From Amycolatopsis vancoresmycina (GTDB lineage: Bacteria > Actinomycetota > Actinomycetes > Mycobacteriales > Pseudonocardiaceae), in NCBI RefSeq assembly GCF_000716785.1, contig NZ_JNYY01000011.1, positions 62,001 through 126,000 of the forward strand: a stretch of DNA of 64,000 nt, given 5' to 3'. The position numbers and the translations under genes are program-made. Shown here one piece after another: positions 56,541-64,000 of the stretch (positions are counted from its first letter, which is position 1; each line of letters starts with the position of its first letter). The notes under the pieces were generated by a model. That model did no database searches and was not told the DNA's origin. It saw nothing but the letters and a program-made list of their open reading frames with translations.

Positions 56541-57386
56541 GTGACTGTGCGGACTCGGGATCGGCACGATGACGACTTCACGGCCCCGGTTGATCTCGTC
56601 TGGCTGGAAATCACCGGGAAATGCCAGCTCATGTGCCTCCACTGCTACGCCGAAAGCGCACCGGCCGGCCGCCACGGCCCGATGACCGCCGCCGACTGGA
56701 TCCGCGTCATCGACCAGGCCGCGGCCTGCGGCGCGCGGAAGGTGCAGTTCATCGGCGGCGAGCCCACCCTGCGGCCGGAGCTGCCCGACCTCGTCGGCCA
56801 CGCGGCGGCGGCGGGCCTGCGGGTGGAGATCACGTCGAACCTGGTGCGGTTGCCGGCGCGCATGTGGACCGCGGCCGCGTTGCCCGGGGTCGAGCTGGGG
56901 ACGAGCTACTACTCGGACGACCCGGCCGAGCACGACGCGATCGTCGGCAGGCGCGGCAGCCACGCCAGGACGACGGCGACGATCGAGACGGCGGTCGCGA
57001 GGGGGATCCCGGTGAACGCCGGGGTGATCGATGTCCGTCCCGGGCAACGCGTCGAGGGTGCCGAAGCGGCCCTCCGGGAGCTGGGCGTCACGCGGATAGT
57101 GGTGGACCGGCTGAGGCACTTCGGCCGGGGTGCGGCCGGCCGGCCTCCGGAAGTCGCGGAGCTGTGCGGCCGGTGCGCGAAGGACGTCGTCGCGGTGTTG
57201 CCCGACGGATCCGTGACGCCGTGCCCGATGGCGCGCTGGTTGTCGTTCGGGAACGTCCGGGAGTTCCCGTTGGCGACGCTGGTCCGCGGGACGGCGGCCC
57301 GGCGGATCCGGGCGGCGATCGGCGAGGCGACGACCTGGACCGCGAACTGCGCGTCGAGCACCCAGGGCGGTGGGTGCACACCCTGA
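56541..57386 (+). CDS. Radical SAM enzyme with SPASM-like C-terminal cysteines
   Basis: 281 residues from GTG 56541. The [4Fe-4S]-SAM motif is Cys28-x3-Cys32-x2-Cys35 in ITGKCQLMCLHCYAES; GGEP (72-75) is the SAM-binding turn and VEITSN the following strand. Further cysteines Cys209, Cys212, Cys228, Cys270 and Cys279 form a reduced SPASM-like auxiliary-cluster region (CGRCAKD, TPCPMARW). This architecture is common in peptide-modifying enzymes. No small precursor gene with Cys is evident in the 100 bases upstream or 64 downstream. It is embedded between STAND ATPase genes, so a role in a signalling or defence response is also possible. Confidence 0.86.
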   Translation: MTVRTRDRHDDDFTAPVDLVWLEITGKCQLMCLHCYAESAPAGRHGPMTAADWIRVIDQAAACGARKVQFIGGEPTLRPELPDLVGHAAAAGLRVEITSNLVRLPARMWTAAALPGVELGTSYYSDDPAEHDAIVGRRGSHARTTATIETAVARGIPVNAGVIDVRPGQRVEGAEAALRELGVTRIVVDRLRHFGRGAAGRPPEVAELCGRCAKDVVAVLPDGSVTPCPMARWLSFGNVREFPLATLVRGTAARRIRAAIGEATTWTANCASSTQGGGCTP

Positions 57387-57450
57387 CCCGCCACCGGCCG
57401 GTCGTTAGACTGTCCGGCCTCTGCCTGCACGATCTCCGACGGGACGACGA

Positions 57451-60400
57451 TTGACCGGAACGCACAACGAGGTCGGCGGGAGCGCCCAGTCGGTCGTGCA
57501 AGCACGGGACGTCCGCGACATCACCGTCGTGAACGTGACCGCCGACGGCACGCCCGGCCGGCCGATCACCGCGGTCCCGGAAACGCGCAACCTCGTCCCG
57601 CGACCGGAACTGACCGAGCCGCTGATCGCCCGGCTGGCCGGCCGCCAGGACGGCGGGGTCGTGGCCTTGACCGCGGTGGCGGGCGCCGGTGGCTTCGGGA
57701 AGACCACCCTCGCCGCCGAGGCGTGTCACGACGACCGGGTCGTCGGGAAGTTCCCGGACGGGATCCTCTGGGTGACCATCGGCGAGCACACCGCCGCGGC
57801 CGAGCTGGCGAGCAAGATCAACGACCTGGTCCTGCACCTGTCCGGCCGCCGACCGGTGTTCACCGATCCCGAACAGGCCGGCCGTCACCTCGGCCGGCTG
57901 CTGGAGGACAGGTCCTGTCTGCTGGTCGTCGACGACGTGTGGCGGTCGTCCCAGCTCACCCCGTTCCTGCTGGGCGGCGCGAGCTGCGTGCGCCTGGTCA
58001 CGACCCGGGTCAAGGACGCCCTGCCGGCCGGCGTCGTCCCGATCGTCGTGGACGCCATGACGGAGTCCCAGGCGATGGCCTTGCTCGGGGCGAATCTGCC
58101 CGGCACCGGGGCGGAGGAGCTGCACGGCGTCCTCGCCCGCACCGGGAAGTGGCCCGTGCTGCTGGCGCTGGCCAACCGTGCGCTGGGCAAGTACGTCCAA
58201 CGGGGTCTCACCGTGGCCGAGGCGGCCGGCCGGCTGGTGCAGCTCCTCGACGCGCAGGGACCGGCGGCGGTCGACATCAACGACGCCGGGCAGCGGAACC
58301 TGGCGGTCGCGGCGACCGTCGAGGCGAGCCTTGCGCTGCTGGAGAGCAGTGGTGCCGGCCGGCTCGGCCGCTACCTGGAGCTGGCGGTGTTCCCCGAAGA
58401 CGTGGCCATTCCGCAGGACGTCCTCGAGAAGTTCTGGGGCCGCACCGGCAACCTCACCACCGTGGAGGTCGAGCGGCTCTGCTCGGAGCTGGACGACCTC
58501 TGCCTGGTCCAGGGCTACCGGTTCGTGCCGAAGCCCGAGCTCAGGCTGCACGACGTGATCCGCGCCTACCTCCGGCACCGCGCCGGGCCGGATCTCCCCG
58601 TGCAGCACCGGAATCTGCTGGACGCCCACCGGAGCGGGGCGTGGTGGGAGCTGCCCGCCGAGGAACGGTACTGGTGGGAGTACCTCTGGTACCACCTGGA
58701 TCAGGCCGGCCTGACCGAAGAACTGAACGCGACCGCGTGCGACTTCAGGTGGATCATGGCCGCGCTGACGAACGCGGGACCGGACGTCGCCGACACGTTC
58801 CTCGGTGCGGCTTCGGATCCGCTGGCCGCGAGCCTGCGGCGTGCGCTGCGGCAGAGTGCGCACCTGCTTCTGCCGTTGCGGCCGGCGAGCGATCTGGCGC
58901 CGACTCTGTTGTCCAGGTTGGCCGGCTACGCCGAACTGGCGGAGTACGCCCGGCACTGGTCGGCGTCGTCGGATCGCCCCCGCCTCTTCCCGGCCTGGCG
59001 GCTGCCGGACCTCCCGCACCCGTCGTTGCGGCGGGCGATCTACCACGAGTCGGACAACTTCATCGCGGTGTCGATCAGCCCCGACGGGAGCTGGTTCGCG
59101 GCTGCTCCGGGCGACGGTACCGTCCTGCTGTTCGATTCGAAGGGGAAGGAACGCGCAGTCCTGAGAGGACACACCGCGAACGTCTGCGCACTGGCCATCA
59201 GCCCGGACGGCACCTGGCTGGCTTCGGCGAGTGCCGACGGAACGGTTCGGCTTTGGTCGGCAGGCGGGGCCGAACTCGGGGTGCTCTCCGCGCATCCCGG
59301 CGGCGTGCTCGCCGTGGCCATCAGCCCGGCCGGTGACTGGCTCGCGTCCGGCGGCAAGGACGAAGCGGTCCGGTTGTGGCGGCCGGACGGGACCGGAATC
59401 GGCACGCTGTCCGGGCACTCGGGGACGGTCATGGCCGTGGCGGTGAGCCCCGACGGCACCTGGCTCGCGAGCGGAGGTGACGACGGGACGGTCCGCCTTT
59501 GGCACCCGGACGGAAGGACCATCCGGGTGCTGAAGGGGCGGGTCGGGAAGGTTTACGCCGTGGCTGTGGGGCCGGACGGTACCTGGCTCGCCGCCGGGGG
59601 AACGGCCGGTATCGTCCGGTTGTGGGGAACCGACGGGCGGGAACAGCACAAGCTGGTGGGGCACGAGAGTTACGTCCGGGATATCGCGCTCAGCCCCGAC
59701 GGGCGATGGCTTGCTTCGTGCGGTGACGACAGTTCGGTCCGGTTGTGGAGCCGGGAAGGTGCCGAACTGCGGGTGCTGAACGGGCACACCGACATGGTGC
59801 GCGAAGTGGTCATCAGCCCGGACGGAGGAGAAGTGATCTCGGTCGGCGACGATCACACCGTCCGGTTCTGGCGTGGTCGTGACGCGACCGCTGCCGAGGG
59901 AACCGAAGTTCGTGGGGTGGTCACGGACATCGCGATCGATCCGACCGGATCCTGGCTGGCCACGACGAGTCACGGCGAGACGATCCGCCTCTGGGACGCC
60001 GGCGGCAAAGTGCGCGGGACACTGGAGGCGGGCACCGATTGGATCACCTCCGTCGCGATCAGCTCCGACGCCACCTGGCTGGCCGCCGCGGGCGCGGATT
60101 CCGTCGTGTACGTGCTCGGCGTCGATGGCACCGCGCAGGCGGCCCTGCTGGGACACGACGACGACACCTGGGTCTACGCGATCGCGATCAGCCCCGACGA
60201 TGACTGGCTCGTATCGGCCGGCCAGGATTCCACGGTGCGTCTTTGGCGCCCCGACGGCACCGCCCTGGCCTGCCTGACTCAGCACAGTGGTGGCGTACCC
60301 TGCCTGTCGATCAGCCCGGACGGTTCCTGGTTCGCCAGCGGCGATGGTCATGCGGTGATCCGCTTGTGGGATCACGAAGGCACCGAGCGACACGTGCTGC

Positions 60401-60750
60401 GAGGCCATCGCGCCTATGTGAACGCGGTCAGGATCAGCCCAGACGGGACCTGGCTCGCCAGCGCGAGCCGGGACGACACGATCCGGTTGTGGGGCGCCGA
60501 CGGTGCCGAACTCGCTGTCATCGAAGGACATGGCGACAGCGTCAACGACGTCGCGATCAGCCCGGACGGCAGGATGATCGCCAGTTGCAGCGAAGACCGG
60601 ACGATTCGGTTGTGGAGCAGGGAAACCCTCGATTGCGTCTCGGCGCTGCGCACCGAATCGTCCCTGGATCGCATCACCTGGTTCCCGTCCGGCGACCGCA
60701 TCGCCGTCGGAGGGCGGCTCGGTCCCTATGTCTTCGACCTGCTCGAGTGA
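57451..60750 (+). CDS. NB-ARC STAND ATPase with 14 WD40 repeats and N-terminal VVQAR tag
   Basis: 1099 residues from TTG 57451; the TTG is favoured because it restores the MTGxHNE start shared with the NACHT protein. Tag NEVGGSAQSVVQARDVRDIT (6-25). P-loop VAGAGGFGKTTLAAEACH (~76-93), Walker B SCLLVVDDVWRSSQ (~158-171), CVRLVTTRVKDALPAG. Winged helix and helical linker to ~525, then about 14 WD40 units (each with (I/V)SPDGxWLA and (V/I)RLW), enough for two seven-bladed propellers. Such proteins resemble Apaf-1-like sensors. The repeat similarity suggests recent amplification. Radical SAM gene 64 bases upstream, same strand. Confidence 0.88.
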   Translation: MTGTHNEVGGSAQSVVQARDVRDITVVNVTADGTPGRPITAVPETRNLVPRPELTEPLIARLAGRQDGGVVALTAVAGAGGFGKTTLAAEACHDDRVVGKFPDGILWVTIGEHTAAAELASKINDLVLHLSGRRPVFTDPEQAGRHLGRLLEDRSCLLVVDDVWRSSQLTPFLLGGASCVRLVTTRVKDALPAGVVPIVVDAMTESQAMALLGANLPGTGAEELHGVLARTGKWPVLLALANRALGKYVQRGLTVAEAAGRLVQLLDAQGPAAVDINDAGQRNLAVAATVEASLALLESSGAGRLGRYLELAVFPEDVAIPQDVLEKFWGRTGNLTTVEVERLCSELDDLCLVQGYRFVPKPELRLHDVIRAYLRHRAGPDLPVQHRNLLDAHRSGAWWELPAEERYWWEYLWYHLDQAGLTEELNATACDFRWIMAALTNAGPDVADTFLGAASDPLAASLRRALRQSAHLLLPLRPASDLAPTLLSRLAGYAELAEYARHWSASSDRPRLFPAWRLPDLPHPSLRRAIYHESDNFIAVSISPDGSWFAAAPGDGTVLLFDSKGKERAVLRGHTANVCALAISPDGTWLASASADGTVRLWSAGGAELGVLSAHPGGVLAVAISPAGDWLASGGKDEAVRLWRPDGTGIGTLSGHSGTVMAVAVSPDGTWLASGGDDGTVRLWHPDGRTIRVLKGRVGKVYAVAVGPDGTWLAAGGTAGIVRLWGTDGREQHKLVGHESYVRDIALSPDGRWLASCGDDSSVRLWSREGAELRVLNGHTDMVREVVISPDGGEVISVGDDHTVRFWRGRDATAAEGTEVRGVVTDIAIDPTGSWLATTSHGETIRLWDAGGKVRGTLEAGTDWITSVAISSDATWLAAAGADSVVYVLGVDGTAQAALLGHDDDTWVYAIAISPDDDWLVSAGQDSTVRLWRPDGTALACLTQHSGGVPCLSISPDGSWFASGDGHAVIRLWDHEGTERHVLRGHRAYVNAVRISPDGTWLASASRDDTIRLWGADGAELAVIEGHGDSVNDVAISPDGRMIASCSEDRTIRLWSRETLDCVSALRTESSLDRITWFPSGDRIAVGGRLGPYVFDLLE

Positions 60751-60753
60751 CAG

Positions 60754-61632
60754 TCAGCGCAGCGCGTCCTTCGCGCCGCGGGCTACCGCCGCTGCCACGG
60801 CGGCCAGGGCCGAGCTGTCCAGTTTCCACTGCTGCCAGTGCAGTGGGACGTCCAGCGGCTTCTCCGGGGCCAGTTCCATCAGCGCGTCTCCGCGCGAGGC
60901 CGCTTGGAGTTCCGGGATCATGCCCCAGCCCAACCCCGCCGCTACCGCGTCCACAAAGGACTCCGAGGCCGGGATGTGGTGGCGGATCGGGGTGAAGGTC
61001 CGGCGGCGGGTCAGTGCTCTCAGGAAGCGGTCCTGGAGGTCGTCCTTGCGGTCGAACACGATCAGCGGGGCCGCTGGGAGGGATGCCGGCAGGGGAGCGT
61101 CGGACAGCCAGCGGGCGATGAACGCCGGGGAGGCCATCGCGCGGTAGCGCATGCGGCCCAGGCGGACCGAGGTGCAGCCCTGGACCGGGTGCGGGGCCGC
61201 CGTGACCGCGGCCATCACCAGGCCCTCGCGCAGGAGGGCTGCCGTGTGGTCCTGGTCGTCGCGGTGGAGGTCGAAGCAGATGCCCGGGGTGTCGGGGAGG
61301 GCCGGGAGGAACCACGTTGCCAGGGAGTCCGCGTTGACCGCTATCGACAGCGTGCGGGTTCCGGACGAGTCCAGGCCGAGCTCGGCCAGCGCGTCCTGCT
61401 CCAGCTGGGCCAGCGAACGCGCGAACCGGACCAGGACCTGGCCGGATGACGTCAGGCGGATCGGTTTCGTGCGCAGCAGGAGGACTCGGCCGGTGCGTTG
61501 CTCCAGGGCCTTGATGCGCTGGCTGACCGCCGACGGTGTCACGTGCAGGACCGCTGCCGCGGCGTCGAAACTCTGCTCGTCCACTACGGCGAGCAGGGTT
61601 CTGACCTGGTCGAGCGGGAGGTCGGACATCAT
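60754..61632 (-). CDS. lysG: LysR-type regulator ArgP/LysG
   Basis: 292 residues. HTH DQVRTLLAVVDEQSFDAAAAVLHVTPSAVSQRIKALEQRTGRVLLLRTKPIRLTSSGQ (~7-65) is characteristic of ArgP/LysG, as are RTLSIAVNADSLATWFLPAL and HRDDQDHTAALLREGLVMAAVT in the effector domain. In Corynebacterium LysG activates lysE when lysine or arginine accumulates. Here it is divergent from a LysE gene, the conserved arrangement. The first of two consecutive ATGs is used. Confidence 0.93.
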   Translation of the reverse strand: MMSDLPLDQVRTLLAVVDEQSFDAAAAVLHVTPSAVSQRIKALEQRTGRVLLLRTKPIRLTSSGQVLVRFARSLAQLEQDALAELGLDSSGTRTLSIAVNADSLATWFLPALPDTPGICFDLHRDDQDHTAALLREGLVMAAVTAAPHPVQGCTSVRLGRMRYRAMASPAFIARWLSDAPLPASLPAAPLIVFDRKDDLQDRFLRALTRRRTFTPIRHHIPASESFVDAVAAGLGWGMIPELQAASRGDALMELAPEKPLDVPLHWQQWKLDSSALAAVAAAVARGAKDALR

Positions 61633-61690
61633 GAGCGCTAATGTTACGTAAGAATCTTTAGCTGGAGTGATCAGGCGGGACGGTCATACC

Positions 61691-62302
61691 GTGAGGAGCG
61701 TGGTCACGCTCCTCGTCGCCGGATTCGGTACCGGCCTCTCGCTCATCGTCGCCATCGGGTCGCAGAACGCCTTTCTGCTTCAGCAGGGCCTGCGCGGGGG
61801 CACGGTCGCGCCGCTCGTCGTCATCTGTGCCGTCTCCGATCTGGTGCTCATCGGGCTGGGCGTCAGCGGGATCGGGGCGGTGCTGAAGCAGTGGCCCACG
61901 GCCGTCGGCGTCATCGCCGTCGGTGGTGGGCTGTTCCTGGTCGGGTACGGGGTGCTCGCCGCGCGGCGGGCCTTCCGGCCGTCCGTGATGACCGTCGGAG
62001 CGGAACGGACGCCGTTGCGGAAGGCCGTGCTCGCCTGTGTGGCCTTCACCTGGCTCAACCCGCACGTCTACCTCGACACCGTCCTCCTGCTCGGCTCGGT
62101 CGCCGTCGCGCACGGTGACGGACGGTGGCTGTTCGGCCTCGGTGCCGTGGTGGCCAGCGCCGTCTGGTTCAGCGCGCTCGGGTTCGGCGCCAAGCGGCTC
62201 GCCGGGGTGTTCGCCAAGCCCGCCGCCTGGCGCGTGCTGGACGTCGTGATCGCCGTGACCATGACCGCGCTGGGCGCGACCATGCTGCTCGGTCACGCGT
62301 GA
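61691..62302 (+). CDS. lysE: LysE/ArgO family basic amino acid exporter
   Basis: About 203 residues from GTG 61691; GTG 61700 and GTG 61667 are alternatives. LLVAGFGTGLSLIVAIGSQNAFLLQQGLRGGTVAPLVVICAVSDLVLIGLGVSG is the diagnostic first part with the G-(S/A)-QNAF motif; TWLNPHVYLDTVLLLGS in the middle is equally typical. Six hydrophobic helices are expected. It exports L-lysine and L-arginine to prevent toxic accumulation during peptide use. Divergent from lysG, which probably activates it. Confidence 0.92.
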   Translation: MRSVVTLLVAGFGTGLSLIVAIGSQNAFLLQQGLRGGTVAPLVVICAVSDLVLIGLGVSGIGAVLKQWPTAVGVIAVGGGLFLVGYGVLAARRAFRPSVMTVGAERTPLRKAVLACVAFTWLNPHVYLDTVLLLGSVAVAHGDGRWLFGLGAVVASAVWFSALGFGAKRLAGVFAKPAAWRVLDVVIAVTMTALGATMLLGHA

Positions 62303-62303
62303 C

Positions 62304-62792
62304 TCACCAGAGCTGACCCCGCTCCGAAGCCGGCGGTCGTTCCAGCTCGAGCAGGAACTCCTTGCGTTTCAGACCGCCCGCGTAGCCGGTCAGCTTGCCG
62401 TTCTTGCCGACCACGCGGTGGCACGCCACCAGGATGCTCAGCGGGTTGCGGCCCACCGCCGCCCCGACCTCGTGCGGCAGGCCGCCGACGGCTTGCGCGA
62501 GATCGCCGTACGTCGCGGTCGCCCCGTAGGGGATCTTGGCGATCTCGGCCCACACCGCGCGGTCGGCATCGGGGCCGGCCGCCTGCATCGGGACGTCGAA
62601 CGTGGTGCGGTGGCCGGCGAAGTACTCCTTCAGCTGGCGGACGGCTTCCGGGAACGCCGTGTCGTCACGCTCGCCGAACGCACTGCGGTCCGGGCGGGTC
62701 CAGTGGTTCGGGAAGTACACGCCGGTCACGGTGTTTCCGGTGCCGACCAGGGTGAGCGGGCCGATCGGGGAATCGGTTACGAGGTGGGTCAT
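62304..62792 (-). CDS. ogt: Methylated-DNA-protein-cysteine methyltransferase (Ogt)
   Basis: 162 residues from ATG 62792, overlapping the previous stop as ATGA. The active-site Cys lies in ILVACHRVVGKNGKLTGYAGGLKRKEFLLELE near residue 129; the usual Pro before the Cys (PCHRV) is replaced by Ala. AVWAEIAKIPYGATATYGDLAQAVG is the DNA-binding helix region with the arginine finger missing the typical form. It transfers alkyl groups from O6-alkylguanine or O4-alkylthymine to itself. Last gene of a four-gene alkylation-repair operon. Confidence 0.92.
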   Translation of the reverse strand: MTHLVTDSPIGPLTLVGTGNTVTGVYFPNHWTRPDRSAFGERDDTAFPEAVRQLKEYFAGHRTTFDVPMQAAGPDADRAVWAEIAKIPYGATATYGDLAQAVGGLPHEVGAAVGRNPLSILVACHRVVGKNGKLTGYAGGLKRKEFLLELERPPASERGQLW

Positions 62793-63205
62793 CGGGTCTC
62801 CCAGGTGGTGCCGTCCGCGCGGGTGCCGCGCAGGCCGGGGATGGGGAAGTCCGCCAGTGCCGCGGTGAGGATCGTGCGGTGGGGACTCCAGGACGTCGAA
62901 AGCCGCAGCCGCCGCGCCATGCCGGCCCAGCCCGCCGGGGTGGCGGTGACCACCCACACGTCCGGCTCCGGCGCCGCGAACCGCCGCGCCTGGCGCAGCC
63001 ACGACGCCGCCGTCTCCGGCCACGTCACCGTCGCCAGGACCAGGCCGCCCCACGCCGAGGCGATCCGCTCGCCGTCCGCCCGTGACGCCGGGGATGCCGC
63101 CGTGCCGAGCACGATGTGCCGGGCAGGGCCGATCAGTGCCACGAGCGCTTCGAGTTCGGTGGTGGTCATGGTGCGTCGGGGGATGGGTGGCGTGCCGGAA
63201 GTCAT
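62789..63205 (-). CDS. Hypothetical protein of the alkylation-repair operon
   Basis: 138 residues from ATG 63205 (overlapping the previous stop as ATGA); ATG 63169 would give 126. Segments LEALVALIGPARHIVLGTAASPASRADGERIASAWGGLVLATVTWPETAASWLRQARRF and DVWVVTATPAGWAGMARRLRLSTSWSPHRTILTAALADFP suggest a mixed alpha/beta protein. I do not recognise a family. Its end overlaps the ogt start by four bases. Tight coupling between oxygenase and Ogt implies a part in handling alkylated DNA or RNA, but nothing in the sequence shows how. Confidence 0.7.
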   Translation of the reverse strand: MTSGTPPIPRRTMTTTELEALVALIGPARHIVLGTAASPASRADGERIASAWGGLVLATVTWPETAASWLRQARRFAAPEPDVWVVTATPAGWAGMARRLRLSTSWSPHRTILTAALADFPIPGLRGTRADGTTWETR

Positions 63206-63915
63206 GCGGCGTCGTGGAAGACGAGGCCGAGGGTGTGCCGGCGGCCGGAGCGGACCACCGATACGCCGTGGCGCACCGGGGCCGCCGACCAGCCCCTCGC
63301 CGAGCGGACCGGGCGGTCGCGGGTGGTGAACACCAGGCCGTGGCCCTGCGGGATGAGCGTGGCGGTCCCACGTGACTGCGCGCGTGGCCGCTGCTCGACC
63401 AGGAGGAACTCGCCGCCGGTGTGGTCGGTGCCCGGGTTGTTCAGGTTGATCACCACCTGCAGCGGGAACACCTTGTCGCCGTACAGGTCGCGGTGCAGGG
63501 CGTTCCAGCCGCCCGTCTCGTAGCGCAGCAGGATCGGCGTGGGCCGCTGCTGGCCCGCCGCGTGGCAGACGGCCAGCCACTCGTCCAATGTGGACGGCCA
63601 GGCCGCCTCCCGGCCCAGCCGTGCCGACCAGTCGCGGGCGATCGGGAGCAGCCGCGGGTAGAGCGCCTGCCGTAGCCGCTGCACCGGTTCCGGGAACGGT
63701 GCAGCGAAGTAGTGGTAGTCGCCGTTGTCCCCGAAGCGGTGGCGGCGCAGGTTGACCGTCGCCCGGAAGTGTGACGGCTCGTCCCAGAGCGCCACCAGGC
63801 GCGCGCACTCGGCCGGGGTGAGCAACTGCGGCAGGAGTGCGCAGCCGTGGTCGTCGACCTCCGCGGCCACCGCGTCCCAGTCCGCCGCGGCGACGCGCTG
63901 TTCGAACGTGGTCAT
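63202..63915 (-). CDS. 2-oxoglutarate-Fe(II) oxygenase
   Basis: 237 residues from ATG 63915, overlapping the Ada stop as ATGA. The iron facial triad appears as His and Asp in ALHRDLYGDKVFPLQVVINLNNPG and the distal His in PVRHGVSVVRSGRRHTLGLVFHDA, where an Arg of RSGRRH would hold 2-oxoglutarate. GGEFLLVEQRPRAQSRG follows. The general fold is the jelly roll of prolyl-hydroxylase/PiuC-like proteins, not the AlkB subfamily. Its position directly after ada is a recurrent actinobacterial arrangement and suggests oxidative demethylation or a protein hydroxylation tied to alkylation damage. Confidence 0.86.
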   Translation of the reverse strand: MTTFEQRVAAADWDAVAAEVDDHGCALLPQLLTPAECARLVALWDEPSHFRATVNLRRHRFGDNGDYHYFAAPFPEPVQRLRQALYPRLLPIARDWSARLGREAAWPSTLDEWLAVCHAAGQQRPTPILLRYETGGWNALHRDLYGDKVFPLQVVINLNNPGTDHTGGEFLLVEQRPRAQSRGTATLIPQGHGLVFTTRDRPVRSARGWSAAPVRHGVSVVRSGRRHTLGLVFHDAA

Positions 63916-64000
63916 GCCGTCTCCAGGGTGAGCAGGGTCCGTTTCGCTTCCTCGCCGCCCGCGTACTGGCCGTACGACCCGTCGGAGCGCACCACCCGGT
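63912..64000 (-). CDS. ada: Ada-type O6-methylguanine methyltransferase, C-terminal end
   Basis: Only the last 29 codons are inside the window. They read RVVRSDGSYGQYAGGEEAKR and end in TLLTLETA, the segment following the active-site PCH of Ada/Ogt methyltransferases. The preceding partial codon is consistent with His of CHR. Since it leads an operon that already has Ogt, this is more likely the bifunctional Ada regulator. The start lies beyond the right edge. Confidence 0.75.
   Translation of the reverse strand, partial: RVVRSDGSYGQYAGGEEAKRTLLTLETA

Noticed and set aside
56541..57386. Radical SAM gene as a prokaryotic viperin
   Set aside because: Viperins have a different motif context and lack the SPASM-like Cys-rich C-terminus seen here; GGEP and CLHCYAES favour the peptide-modifying group.
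54043..60750. FxsA/FxsB-type FxSxx-COOH cyclophane system
   Set aside because: No precursor frame ending in FxSxx was found near the radical SAM gene, and the STAND proteins do not show the FxSxx-type TPR signature.
50614..60750. A known antiphage AVAST system
   Set aside because: AVAST proteins carry an N-terminal nuclease or other effector domain; none is seen, only the short tag. Calling it defence would be guesswork.
1..64000. CRISPR arrays, tRNA or rRNA genes, insertion sequences
   Set aside because: No spaced identical repeats, cloverleaf-like CCA ends, rRNA segments or transposase motifs were seen on reading both strands.

Overview
The window is chromosomal DNA of a high-GC actinomycete. 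Codons nearly always end in G or C, GTG starts are common, intergenic gaps are short, and the families present are typical of the group (ANTAR/GAF regulators, SARP, DUF6292, DUF2087, TIGR03086, type VII substrates, LigD-type polymerases, PqqD-like/E1 fusions). Pseudonocardiaceae, most likely Amycolatopsis, is my inference from protein style; no marker gene is present to prove it. I saw no rRNA, tRNA, CRISPR array, insertion sequence or phage gene.

Layout. 0-4.8 kb: end of a MocR-type regulator, an MFS exporter, an SRPBCC protein, a DUF151 nuclease-like protein under a stress-type promoter, an ECF sigma factor with a SnoaL-like tail and a DUF2087 protein. 4.85-10.5 kb: a tightly overlapping operon joining a fatty-acyl-AMP ligase, an acyl carrier protein, an EspC-like type VII substrate, a 1032-residue WXG100-like glycine-rich protein and a small charged protein. 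10.5-22.7 kb: a stress and DNA-repair block (methyltransferase, hemerythrin, LigD PE-Pol fusion, ribokinase, RecQ, three ANTAR proteins, STAS protein, PP2C phosphatase, second LigD polymerase), with several GNNT-N15/16-GGGTA promoter matches that suggest SigB-like control. 22.7-31.8 kb: a methyltransferase/esterase pair facing a TetR gene across tandem operators, two more hydrolases, a secreted protein/DUF6529/Rieske operon and a DUF3800 protein.

32-36.8 kb holds what I consider the best candidate for a new system. A SARP regulator is divergent from a 20-codon peptide gene with a strong ribosome binding site. This is followed 12 bases later by an E1/ThiF-like adenylating enzyme carrying a PqqD-like peptide-binding domain. 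The divergent region carries three TTGAC(A/G)GC direct repeats spaced 22 and 23 bases. This looks like a minimal RiPP or microcin C-like locus. 36.8-50.5 kb: a STAND ATPase, a MarR-GNAT pseudogene, sirtuin, truncated globin, thioredoxin-reductase-like enzyme, two XRE-cupin regulators around an acetyltransferase, a GH28 enzyme, the acetaldehyde dehydrogenase/hydroxyoxovalerate aldolase pair, and a flavin monooxygenase with its TetR regulator.

50.6-60.75 kb: three large STAND NTPases (NACHT, NB-ARC-TPR, NB-ARC with 14 WD40 units) surround a radical SAM enzyme. Together with the STAND at 36.8 kb they share a short N-terminal VVQA(G/R)-type tag that resembles bacterial amyloid/RHIM-like signalling motifs. 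60.75-64 kb: a LysG/LysE lysine-arginine export pair, then a four-gene ATGA-overlapping alkylation-repair operon (Ada end, 2OG-Fe(II) oxygenase, unknown protein, Ogt) that runs off the window.
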